A DNA stretch of 20,009 nucleotides, from contig NAJO01000125.1 in assembly GCA_002077065.1 (NCBI GenBank), positions 1 through 20,009 of the forward strand, given 5' to 3'. Each line of letters begins with the position of its first letter. The first letter of the stretch is position 1. Shown here piece by piece: positions 9,375-18,000 of the stretch. Below the pieces are notes generated by a model that did not search any database, was not told where the DNA came from, and saw nothing but the letters and a program-made list of their open reading frames with translations. The stretch comes from Cryoendolithus antarcticus (taxonomy: Eukaryota; Ascomycota; Dothideomycetes; Cladosporiales; Cladosporiaceae). The position numbers and the translations under genes were made by a program.

Positions 9375-10096
9375 CTATGCCTTCGAGCGCCACTGCTGCA
9401 GCTCACTCTCCTCAATATGCCTCAACTTGTTCACGTTCGCCGCTTGGCCCGTCACCATCCCCTTCGCAACCTCAATCGCCTGCCCCACCATCGTAGCGCC
9501 ACTCGCCGAGTACTGGATCGTGTTGCTCTTGATCTTGATGATGCCGATCCTGGGATCCTCTGGCCCACCATCGTGCTTACCATCGCCGAGATCACCCAGC
9601 CATGCCTTGAGTGAGGGCGAGTAGTACTTGCGGACCTTTTCGCGGTCGGTCTCGATGTTGGCAGTGCCGGAGATAGAGGCCCACTCGCCGGAGCTGTTGA
9701 TGAAACCCACGTTCACTTCGCTGTGGGCGTCAAGGTCGTCGGTCTTGCCGGATTCGGTATTGGTATGGAAGAGGAGGTCGACGCCGTTGCCTTCCTGTTT
9801 GATATGAGTGTCAGTGCGAGTACGTATGATGGCCGTGGTGGCGAGCTTGCCTCCGCGGCCAGGGCCATTGCCCTGGCAGCCAACTTCCCCTCCGGCGTAC
9901 GGGTGGTCAGGAGGCAGATCTTCGTCTTCTGGATAAACGTCGTGAAGTCCTTCACCTTCTCGTCTAAGCTTGGCTCATCCTTGTTCTTCGCTGTGTATGG
10001 ATCTGCGGTCTTCGATCTTTGCACACTGTAAGCCTTGTGACATCTCCTTGGATCTCCCCGTGGAACTCACCCGGTATCGGCGTTGGAGTAAGACAT
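9375..10096 (-). CDS. bli-3: BLI-3-like FMN-binding split-barrel protein (pyridoxamine 5'-phosphate oxidase-like)
   Basis: Three coding exons on the minus strand: 10096-10071, 10016-9851 and 9794-9375, about 203 residues. The start at MSYSNADTG matches my memory of Neurospora BLI-3. Intron 1 begins GTGAGT at 10070. Its acceptor is AAAG ending at 10017, giving TGSKTADPY; a CAG ending at 10026 is also in frame and would add three residues. Intron 2 (9850-9795, 56 nt) begins GC rather than GT (GAG|GCAAGC), has a CTGAC branch site at 9814-9810 and ends CAG. It is needed to join MALAAE to EGNGVDLLFHTNTESGKTDD. Later motifs are GFINSSGEWASISG, KYYSPSLKAWLGDLGDG and DPRIGIIKI. Known: bli-3 is a blue-light-induced gene, and the fold resembles bacterial general stress protein 26-like flavin-binding proteins. 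Its biochemical role is unclear. Confidence 0.9.
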
Positions 10097-10321
10097 AGCT
10101 GTTCGTGTAGTAGTGAAGTAGCGAGGAGTGGTGGTCTGTTGCTTCGAAGTCTGGAAAGCTGGCGATCTGATCAGTCGCGCAGTCTTTGATGTCGATATGA
10201 ACAAACGCCTCCCTGCAAATGTGAGGGGTCGGTGGAGTGGGGTCGAAAGCATTGCAGTCTTGGGTCGAGACAGAGGGCTATGGTGCTTCCAGTTGCCTTC
10301 TTGAGATGTTTCTAGACTTAC
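10097..10321 (-). other. bli-3 5'UTR intron and in-frame presequence-like extension
   Basis: Upstream of the bli-3 Met the frame stays open to an ATG at 10252, giving 52 extra residues. They are rich in Arg, Ser and Thr with no acidic residue in the first 50 (MLSTPLHRPLTFAGRR at the start), like a mitochondrial presequence. A strong donor (CCAG|GTAAGT, intron G at 10321) and a strong acceptor (TTTGCAG ending at 10213), with a CTCAC branch candidate about ten bases before it, define a 109-nt intron that would remove the ATG at 10252. If spliced, translation starts at 10096; if retained, the longer form could be made. Confidence 0.45.
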
Positions 10322-10322
10322 C

Positions 10323-10561
10323 TGGATTGCGGTCTGGAATCAAAGGAAATTTGGTTTCGTGAAGTGCCTGTGCTTCCCCTCTGATATTTCATCAATGTCT
10401 TTCATTGCATTCACCTCACGTCATTCATCATCCCGACGTCACGCCAACGGTGGGGCTTACAACCGCCTCATCGACCCCTCGGCTACCGCGCTGGACGATC
10501 GGAAAGTCTAAATACTCCATCACATAACTTCATCCTCAATCATCCACTACATACGGCGAAT
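10323..10561. promoter_or_regulatory. Upstream region of bli-3, shared with the ORF at 10562
   Basis: This is the divergent interval between bli-3 and the 10562 ORF. It contains ATCGA at 10470-10474 and the palindrome CGATCG at 10496-10501. CGAT-containing pairs form light-response elements bound by the White Collar complex in Neurospora, so they are candidates for light control of bli-3; this is inference. On the plus strand a TATA-like CTAAATACT (about 10508) and a CA-rich leader (about 10520-10561) precede the ATG at 10562. Confidence 0.35.
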
Positions 10562-10777
10562 ATGCACGCCATCAGACGCGCTCGTGGTGTCCTGACTGCC
10601 GTTCAACACGGCTTCAGGACCCCAACAGCATCTCTTTTACAGCGTGCGCACATCAACTCCGGCTCGCAAATAGACTTGTTCCAGTACAACACGCTGTTGC
10701 GCAGATGCGTCACCAAAATCGTGCGTGTCAAGCCATCCATCCCATCTCAGGCTTCATATATCGAAGTCGAGAAATAA
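10562..10777 (+). CDS. Small hypothetical ORF, possibly a gene remnant
   Basis: A 71-codon frame behind a believable fungal leader. The N-terminus (MHAIRRARGVLTAVQHGFRT) is basic and amphipathic, like a mitochondrial presequence. The rest (such as FQYNTLLRRCVTKIVRVKP) matches nothing I know. The frame ends at TAA 10775-10777, but the same frame then stays open for about 50 more codons, including DWLFDSMAGMTKVEYDSMVQ, before TGA. A second plausible peptide lies in another frame at 10888-11094 (MDVDAQQIVEGWDATMTGQW...). Together this looks like a gene broken by a stop and a frameshift, or one with an intron I could not resolve. GTGCGT at 10721 is a possible donor, but no acceptor gave an open frame. 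Confidence 0.3.
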   Translation: MHAIRRARGVLTAVQHGFRTPTASLLQRAHINSGSQIDLFQYNTLLRRCVTKIVRVKPSIPSQASYIEVEK

Positions 10778-11719
10778 CCCGTCCAAGATTGGCTCTTCGA
10801 TTCAATGGCAGGCATGACCAAAGTCGAGTATGACTCGATGGTGCAGCTCGCGGACGATCTCGTCGGGCAGGCTAGCGAGAGGGAAGCATGGACGTGGACG
10901 CACAGCAGATCGTGGAAGGGTGGGACGCGACGATGACGGGGCAGTGGTCTAATCCCAACGCTACAATCACAGCAGTCCACGAGCGTCTGCTACTGGCGCA
11001 CCCTGGCCGCGTTTGGCGCGTCCGCGTCCTCAACTACCACGAGAAGCCGGCTTCGACAGCAGACCACACCGGCCCACAGTCATTCGACCCTTGACCGCTA
11101 TGGCGTCGATGTTAGATGATTGAAGGTATTGTTTGGCGTCCGGCCGATACACAATTACCAGCTTGCTGACTTCGGGATGACACCAGAAGGAGACAGCATC
11201 ATTGAGTACCACAACTTGACTGCCAAAGTGGGGCCAGTCTACGCTGGCTGGCGCATAGTGTGATGGCTGATGTGGCTCAGCGCAGTGGCCGTCAAATGTT
11301 CTTCGAGGAGCGGTTCGCGCCTCTTTGATAGCACTGTCGGCTCGCTGCCCGTCGACTGCATAAAGATTGGCCATATATCGAGTAGCTACGCTGAGGAAGC
11401 TGGGACACCTGACCCATCACAAGCTGCTCATCGATGGTGGACCTAGATTCGGTCAAAGTACGAAGATTGCTACAGAGACCTCATCCTGACACTTCAATGG
11501 TGCATGCGATTTGCAGGAAGTAACATGAACACTTTGTGATGAGCTTGATGATCATGATATGAAAGTTAGCTATGCTTCCGTTGACGTCGGCTATCAAAGT
11601 CCGGGGACTGAGCTATATATAGCACGTGCCAAGGATTACACTACCAAGGTGCGGGCAACTTTGCTCGCAGGCTCAGCGTGTCCTTTCGTCCACGAATCGA
11701 TCGCTGCTATTGCACTGCG
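10778..11719. other. Interval without a convincing gene, ending in the promoter of the caspase-ankyrin gene
   Basis: Open frames here are short and conflict between strands: plus 10888-11094 and minus 11374-11030 overlap at their 3' ends. Neither has a recognisable motif. The sequence is not RIP-damaged. The final 140 bp carry promoter elements described separately. Confidence 0.4.
11582..11628 (+). promoter_or_regulatory. Core promoter candidate of the caspase-ankyrin gene
   Basis: TGACGTC (11582-11588) is a CRE-type bZIP site. TATATATA (11614-11621) is a strong TATA box about 100 bp upstream of the ATG at 11720. It runs into the palindrome GCACGTGC (11622-11629), which contains the E-box CACGTG. 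The tight cluster at the right distance supports transcription from here; the binding factors are inferred. Confidence 0.55.
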
Positions 11720-13780
11720 ATGGAGTCCTCCTCCAGTGGGAAGCGGAGAATGTCACTGAGTACCCAAGCTCCAGCGCCATCAAAGCGGCCTGCCCTCCAA
11801 CATACCGGTGGGTTGATAGATCACCATGCCAGAGTTACCGAGACTGCTCGAGCGCTGAACCCTGTCCATATCGACCCTGAGCAATTCAGAACACAGATAC
11901 AAGAGGCCGTAGACAATGCGTTATCACCTCATTTCAGACAATATACCGTTGTCCGATGTCTTCTGCTCTCCTGGGAAGCTGACAATCTTGGTTGCATCCA
12001 AGAGATTGAAGAATTACAGAATCTTTTGGAGCAGAAGTACGCGTTCCAGTGCGACAACTACCAAATACCAAGTCGAGATTCCGAGCGGCAGTTGCGACTG
12101 AAGTTAATCGAGATCGACCGCCAAATAGGAGAAAACGACTTGTTCATCCTCTACTACGGAGGTCATGCAGAGAAACCTGACTCTTATGACGACTTCTTTT
12201 GGACTGCGACCGACGAGAGCTCTTCACCGTGGCTGAACTGGCCGCAATTCCAAAAGATAGTAACGCAGATGCCGTCAGATGCATTGCTGGTTCTAGACTG
12301 TTGCTATGCTGGTCATGCCGTTAGAGAGACAATACCAGGGAAGAAAGAAGTTATTGCAGCTTCAGGTTGGGACGCTACAGCCGTAGGAGGTGTGGAAGAC
12401 AAATCGTCCTTCACGGCTTTCCTGATATGGAAACTCGATTACTTCGCTGACTCTGCGCTACCTTTCACGACCAGTGAATTGTTCGCGCAGATGATGCCAC
12501 ACCAACGAGGACCAAAGGGCGAACGTCTGACGAAAACACCGCTCCATTGCGCACTTCCCTGTCAAGAGGTTCGTCGCCCAATACTACTACGTCCCCAACG
12601 AACAGAATTGCATACATCAGCTCAAGAATATGTATCAAGATTGCACGAATCGAGAATGGCTAGTTATCCAAGAATGATCGTCGCGGTATCATTCTCTGAG
12701 GGCTTCGAAAACAAGACTGCGGAAAGCATACGCCGGTGGCTTGCCAAGGACATTCCGAAGGAGATTGGGAAGGTGTGCATCACTGTTGAAATGGCAGCTC
12801 GCAGCAACTCGACTGTGATTGTGCTGACGATGCCTATTGCTTTATGGATGGCACTGTCCGCGCATCCCGCTTTGCGTCCCTGCGGAGTCGTTACAGAACC
12901 TCACTTGGCGGCTGTTGTACAGCCTGTCCTCACTATCCAGAAATCGATGCGGCGATGGAAGGCTATGAGGCTGTACAAGGGTGACAAAACTGATATCAAT
13001 GCGCTGCAGACGGCATCAGAGAGGCGCGACATAGTGGCCGTGCAGACGCTGCTAGATGCAGGAGCAGAGGTCAACGCGCAAGGAGGGTACTATGGCAACG
13101 CACTGCAGGCGGCATCACAGACCCGCGACATAAGGGTGGTGGGCATACTACTAGATGCAGGAGCAGAGGTCAACGCGCAAGGAGGGTACTATGGCAACGC
13201 ACTGCAGGCGGCATCACAGACCGGCGACATAAGGGTGGTAGGCATGCTACTAGATGCAGGAGCAGAGGTCAACGCGCAAGGAGGATACTATGGCAATGCG
13301 CTACAGGCGGCGTCACAGATCGCCGACATAAGGGTGGTAGGCATGCTGCTACAAGCAGGAGTAGAGGTCAACGCGCAAGGAGGGTACTATGGTAGTGCGC
13401 TACAGGCAGCGTCATATAGAAGCGACATAAGGGTAGTGGGCATGCTGCTAGAAGCAGGAGCTGTGGTCAACGCGCAAGGAGGGTATTATGGTAACGCGTT
13501 ACAGGCGGCATCATGTGGAAACGACAGGAGGGTAGTTAGCACGCTGCTAAGAGTAGGAGCAGAGGTTAACGCGCAAGGAGGGTACTATAGCAACGCACTG
13601 CAGGCGGCCTCAGCTAGCGGCCATGATGAGGCCGTGGAGCTACTGCTAGCCAAGGGTGCAGATGTTAATGCTCAAGGAGGGTACTATGGCAATGCACTGC
13701 AAGCGGCATTAGCTAGCGGCCATGAAAAGATTGTGGAGATACTGCTAGGAAAGGGTGCGAACCAAAAGGGGTCAATCTAG
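11720..13780 (+). CDS. Caspase-like (peptidase C14) protein with C-terminal ankyrin repeats
   Basis: A single-exon frame of 686 residues from the ATG at 11720 (MESSSSGKRR) to TAG 13778-13780. The open frame extends 14 codons upstream without an ATG. Residues about 70-275 form a caspase-like domain: strand YTVVRCLLLSW, helix IEELQNLLEQKYAFQ, strand with the catalytic His motif LFILYYGGHAE (His149), then ALLVLDCCYAGHA with the presumed nucleophile Cys195. Both dyad residues are present. Residues about 315-415 form a middle region (PRMIVAVSFSEGFENKT, SNSTVIVLTMPIALW) that I cannot name but which I believe recurs next to fungal caspase-like domains. Residues 427-686 are eight ankyrin units. No P-loop or NACHT/NB-ARC motif, signal peptide or membrane segment is seen. 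By analogy with fungal NLR and metacaspase proteins it may be a cytosolic sensor-protease in cell death or non-self recognition; that role is inference. The coding sequence is not RIP-damaged although silenced repeats begin a few hundred bases downstream. Confidence 0.88.
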   Translation: MESSSSGKRRMSLSTQAPAPSKRPALQHTGGLIDHHARVTETARALNPVHIDPEQFRTQIQEAVDNALSPHFRQYTVVRCLLLSWEADNLGCIQEIEELQNLLEQKYAFQCDNYQIPSRDSERQLRLKLIEIDRQIGENDLFILYYGGHAEKPDSYDDFFWTATDESSSPWLNWPQFQKIVTQMPSDALLVLDCCYAGHAVRETIPGKKEVIAASGWDATAVGGVEDKSSFTAFLIWKLDYFADSALPFTTSELFAQMMPHQRGPKGERLTKTPLHCALPCQEVRRPILLRPQRTELHTSAQEYVSRLHESRMASYPRMIVAVSFSEGFENKTAESIRRWLAKDIPKEIGKVCITVEMAARSNSTVIVLTMPIALWMALSAHPALRPCGVVTEPHLAAVVQPVLTIQKSMRRWKAMRLYKGDKTDINALQTASERRDIVAVQTLLDAGAEVNAQGGYYGNALQAASQTRDIRVVGILLDAGAEVNAQGGYYGNALQAASQTGDIRVVGMLLDAGAEVNAQGGYYGNALQAASQIADIRVVGMLLQAGVEVNAQGGYYGSALQAASYRSDIRVVGMLLEAGAVVNAQGGYYGNALQAASCGNDRRVVSTLLRVGAEVNAQGGYYSNALQAASASGHDEAVELLLAKGADVNAQGGYYGNALQAALASGHEKIVEILLGKGANQKGSI
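12998..13777 (+). repeat. Tandem 99-bp ankyrin-coding repeats, eight units
   Basis: Units start at 12998, 13097, 13196, 13295, 13394, 13493, 13592 and 13691. The first seven are exactly 99 bp and the last is cut to 29 codons. The shared core is NALQAAS...DIRVVGMLLDAGAEVNAQGGYYG. Units 2 and 3 differ at only about five bases, while units 7-8 switch to a more standard ankyrin form (ASGHDEAVELLLAKGADVN). The pattern suggests recent duplication and homogenisation among units 1-6, with units 7-8 as an older cap. Confidence 0.93.
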
Positions 13781-14701
13781 TGATGCGTGGATTTAGACGC
13801 CCGCCAAAAGAAAAGTGGGGCAGGAAAATTCACGAGGAGAGTGGATTCAAAGTACGTTAGATTCAGCGAAAATGCCCGGATACTGTGGTGGGAGCGGAGC
13901 GTCCCACCTACGAGCGCGGTTCAGAGGCGGTGTCTGTTCGGAGTCGGAAGTCGGTAGTACGATCGGAACGAACAGTGTGAAGGCCGCAGGCCGTGCGGCA
14001 ATAGTACTATCTAGTTACACATGAAGAAGGTTAATGATCTCGCTCTCTCTCTACTTCACCGTCGCATCCTTATTACCTTATAGTACACCCTAGCGGTGCA
14101 TAGACGCGACTACCGCAACTACTTATCTCCGCACGATGTCTCTTATTTACTAGACTAGTAGTCTAGCAAATCAACCCTACGATAGTACCTTAGGTACTAA
14201 GGCTACTATAACTTTTACTATATACTAACTACGCCCTATAATAGTAAATTTATTAGCGTTTTTTAGCCTAACGATAGCGATAGCTCTATAGCTTACCTTA
14301 TATTAGAAAATACGCTTAGCCGAGCCGGCGGTTAGTAAGTAAGCTAGTATCTAAAGCTCTCTAAGCTCTACTCCCTATAGGTACTAATTAATTATCTTCT
14401 TATAAATATAATAGTACTAGTAAGGCTTATAATAGCTATAACGTTAGTTAGCGATTATAGTTTATAAATTAAGCTATTCGTAGGACTACGTTTCGAGCCT
14501 CTACGGGCCCGTAAACGTAGTATAGTCTATAGCAAAGATTTAGTATAAAATCGACTACGTACTTTAATAGTAGATATATAAGCTTAGGGTATACTATTTA
14601 GGGCGAGTATAGGCTAAAAAGGTACGTAAGAGGTTAGAGGAAAAGGCGTTAACCAATATATAGACTTCAAAATAAGTGTATAGCGAAATAATTAAAGAAA
14701 G
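13781..14701. other. Transition from normal gene DNA to RIP-damaged repeat DNA
   Basis: From 13781 to about 14050 the composition is normal. It includes a perfect 7-bp hairpin (13887-13893 with 13902-13908, loop of eight) and a GCCGCA/TGCGGC pair near 13983-13999. An open frame at 13815-14024 has no recognisable content. From about 14080 CA and TG become rare and TA frequent. This stretch is probably a degraded repeat, possibly part of another element, but no coding domain could be read. Two 17-bp near-perfect palindromes occur at 14150-14166 and 14183-14199. Confidence 0.5.
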
Positions 14702-14863
14702 TGTAATATCGTCCCGGGACGTAGGGTGTCCCGCTACCCCGGGATAGACGTTAAAGCAATCTATATAGTATATACTACTACTATATCTACGCCTTGTTTA
14801 GCACGCTATCCTAAAATAATCCCTTATATAACCGTATATTATATCTACTAAGAAATTGTTATA
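14702..14863 (+). repeat. Candidate 5' LTR
   Basis: The segment begins TGTAA (14702) and could end TTATA (14859-14863), which RIP could have produced from TTACA to give matching TGTAA/TTACA ends. It contains the 10-bp palindrome GTCCCGGGAC (14711-14720), further GGG/CCC inverted elements to about 14743, and a TATATAA sequence near 14825. It lies about 200 bp before readable Gag sequence. With no second LTR in view this is a proposal only, and a longer LTR is possible. Confidence 0.3.
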
Positions 14864-15062
14864 GGACGTAGTTAGTATGTAGTATAGGCGTCGAAGCCTA
14901 ATAGCCTTAGGTACGAAGCTTAGCGGCTATATACGTACTACCTACGAGTTATAGGCGGATAATGCGTAAAGCAGCGATTAGTTTTAGGATCTAGGCGGTA
15001 CTTACCTAGGGTCGTCCTATACGTTACGAGATACCTATACTATAGATATCCTTTATTAATTC

Positions 15063-18000
15063 TAATCGCTCGCCCTACTTCGTAGCCTATAGGACGAAGA
15101 CGGTATATTAGACATAGGCGACGCTCCTAAGGAGCGCCTACGCGACGTAGGCGCCGCGATAGTAGTAGCTATTAAAGGCTTAGAAGAGGTATAGCGGACA
15201 ATCGAGGATAAGGTTATAGACGAGGCCGTAGAGGAGTAGTAGGCAAGGCGCGTACTACGCCGTCGCGATATGCTCCGAGGCTAGATCGAGATTATAACCC
15301 TCGAGCGTTAATTAGAGACCCTACGGCGTCGAAATACGGCGGGCTATACTCCTACGGGATCTTCCGATAGCCTTAGTAAGCCGGAGGTGTTTAACGACGA
15401 TATCGACGGAGACGGTCGTACGAGTATTATGCCTAGCGTAGTCGGCTCGTATACGCTCCCTATGCGACGCGTACCTTCGAGTAGGCCTAGGCTTCGTAAG
15501 CTAGACCTATTTAAGGGAAAGACCTTAAAAGAGGCAAGGGACTTTATAAGGTCGTTAGAGCTAGTATTTATACTCGCTCCCGACGCTTACTAGTTAGACC
15601 AATAGAGGGTCTTATATAGTGTTATATTCCTCGTAGGCGAACCGCGTAAGACGTAGCACTAGAATAATAGCGTATCGGAACTCGAAATATATTCGTAGTT
15701 AGACTTTATACGGTTCGTCTAAGACGTAGTCGAGGACCCTATAAACCGTAGTCTAAGCATAACTATCGCTTATAAGACTATAAGGCAAGGCGAGAACTAG
15801 TCTATATAAGCGTTTACTACTAAATTAGCAACGCTTAAAGAGTAGATAGATCCGTATATATAGGAGCAGCGTACTCGCTACCTACTCGCAAAGTTAAAGC
15901 CTACGCTACGTACGGCAATTATTATATACTATAATACGCTAAAGCGTAGGGAAGACTTAGTTTCGCTAGCTACGCGGCTTAAGTCTACGGGGCGCGGCGT
16001 AAGCGTCGCGTATGCGACTTATAAGCGTTACGTAAGCGAGGCTTAGAAATAGCCGCCTCCGAAATACTAGAAGCCGGCCCTAAGGAACGAGGGTCCTCCT
16101 TTGTTTCCTCGGAGAGAAGGAGATTCCTCTAAGGGCCCGTAGTACTACGGCTATAAGGAATACGGGCATATTCGCCCTAACTACCCGAATAAACATAAGT
16201 AGGCTAAGAGCGACAAGCGTACGGCTCGTAAGGTCGGCGCTAGCGAAGCAAAGTCGTCTCTCGTAAAAGCCCTAAAGCTAAAAGAAGGGAAGGCCTAACT
16301 AGCTTCGGTACGTTAAGTATCGATCTAGGATAGTAGGAGCTCTTAGCCGACGAAGCGCTTAAGCGGCGTAGTCGAGGCGTATACGGCTCGCTATAAGGTA
16401 GTATATATACTTAACGATACGGTAGAAGTTAACTTAATCTCTATAGTAAAGGTAAGAGCTTAGAGGCTAGAGAAGGTCGATATGCCTTTACCCTAAATCG
16501 AGGGCTTTAATAGTAGTAAGGGTCGCTACTACGGAGCCTATTATATACGCCTATACCTCGTAGATTCCTCGTAGGCGGACCGTATAACGGAAGCTATCTT
16601 CTTCGCTACCGAACTTAGTAACGTCGACGTGCTCCTAGGTCGCCCTTAGAGGCGAGAATATAGCGTAGTAGTCGATAGTAGGAGAGACCTATAGTAGTAC
16701 GCTAAGGAGGCCGAATTGCTATTGGTTCGCGTACGCTTAGTAAGCGCGTTCTATACGGACCTTAAGCGAGGCTCCGTGATCTACGCCGTATCGGTTCGAG
16801 TAGTGTCGGATTCTCCTAAACTTCTAGCAGAGATTTAAGACTTCGAGGATGTTATCCCTAGCGGAGACATTACGGGTCGCCCGCTACCCGAAGGCGTAGA
16901 GCATACGATTATACTAGAGCTAAATTAGCGGCCTCTATTTCGGCCCCTATATAATTTGTCGGCGAAGGAACTCGAAGTACTTCGTAAGTACATCGAGTAA
17001 GCGCTTAAGAATAGGTGGATTACGCGTAGCGAAAGCGAGGCGGGTGCGCCTATCTTGTTTATACTAAAGAAGGATAGCATACTTCGTTTATATGTCGATT
17101 ATCGAGGGTTAAATGCTATTACGATTAAGAACCGGCATCCTCTACCCTTAATTAGCGAAACACTCGATCGTTTTAGCTAGGCCAATTAGTTTTCTACCTT
17201 GGACCTAAAGGATGCGTATTACCGCATTGCTATTAAGCGTTACGACCGCTAGAAGACTACGTTTCGTACGCGCTACGGCTATTTCGAGTATAACGTTATA
17301 CCTTTCGGCTTAATAAACGCACCGGCCACGTTTTAAGCGTATATCAATCGTGCCTTAGCCGGATTGGTAGACATTTGCTATATAGTATATCTAGATAACA
17401 TTCTTATCTATAGCGACTCGCGTAAGGACCACGTACGAGACCTACGCGCTATACTTACGAGGCTCCGGAAGTTTGCCTTATACGGGAACCGAAAGAAGTA
17501 CTCGTTCTTTACTAAAGAGACTAAGTACCTTAGGTATATAGTAAGCACCGTAGGCGTCTTAATAGATACTCGTAGGGTAGCTATAATCGAGGAGTAGCTA
17601 ACTCCTATAACCTTTAGGGAAGTCTAAGTATTCTTAGGCTTCGCAAATTTCTATAGAAGGTTTATTCGTTCGTATTCTAAGATCGTCGCTCCTTTAACGA
17701 GCTTAACCAAGGGAGCGAAGAATAGGAAAAAGACTAGACCGCTAGAATAGGGCGTAGGCGAGGAGCATACGTTCCGTATAACTAAAGCAGCCTTTACGTA
17801 GGCGCCTATACTACGACATTATAACCCTAAGGCAAAGCTCCGAATAGAAATAGACGCTTTATAGTTCGCTATTACGGCGATATTATCGTAGCTGCTATTC
17901 GAGGGCGAGGAGCATACGGGGTAGTATCCTATTACGTTCTAGTCTAGAAAGCTTATTCTAGCTAAGCAAAATTATAAGACCTACGATAGAGAGTTGTTAG

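Noticed and set aside
11030..11374. Minus-strand ORF of 114 codons (MANLYAVDG... with a hydrophobic middle)
   Set aside because: No recognisable domain, no promoter or leader, and it overlaps another weak ORF. Not enough support for a gene.
11678..11719. Upstream extension of the caspase-ankyrin frame starting at GTG 11678
   Set aside because: GTG is not a normal nuclear start in fungi. The first in-frame ATG (11720) is well placed about 100 bp after a strong TATA box.
12998..13777. CRISPR-like or satellite array
   Set aside because: The 99-bp periodicity equals 33 codons, the frame is open throughout, and the units are clear ankyrin repeats.
11720..13780. A classical NLR with NACHT or NB-ARC
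   Set aside because: No P-loop (GxxxxGKS/T) or other nucleotide-binding motif was found between the protease and the ankyrin units.
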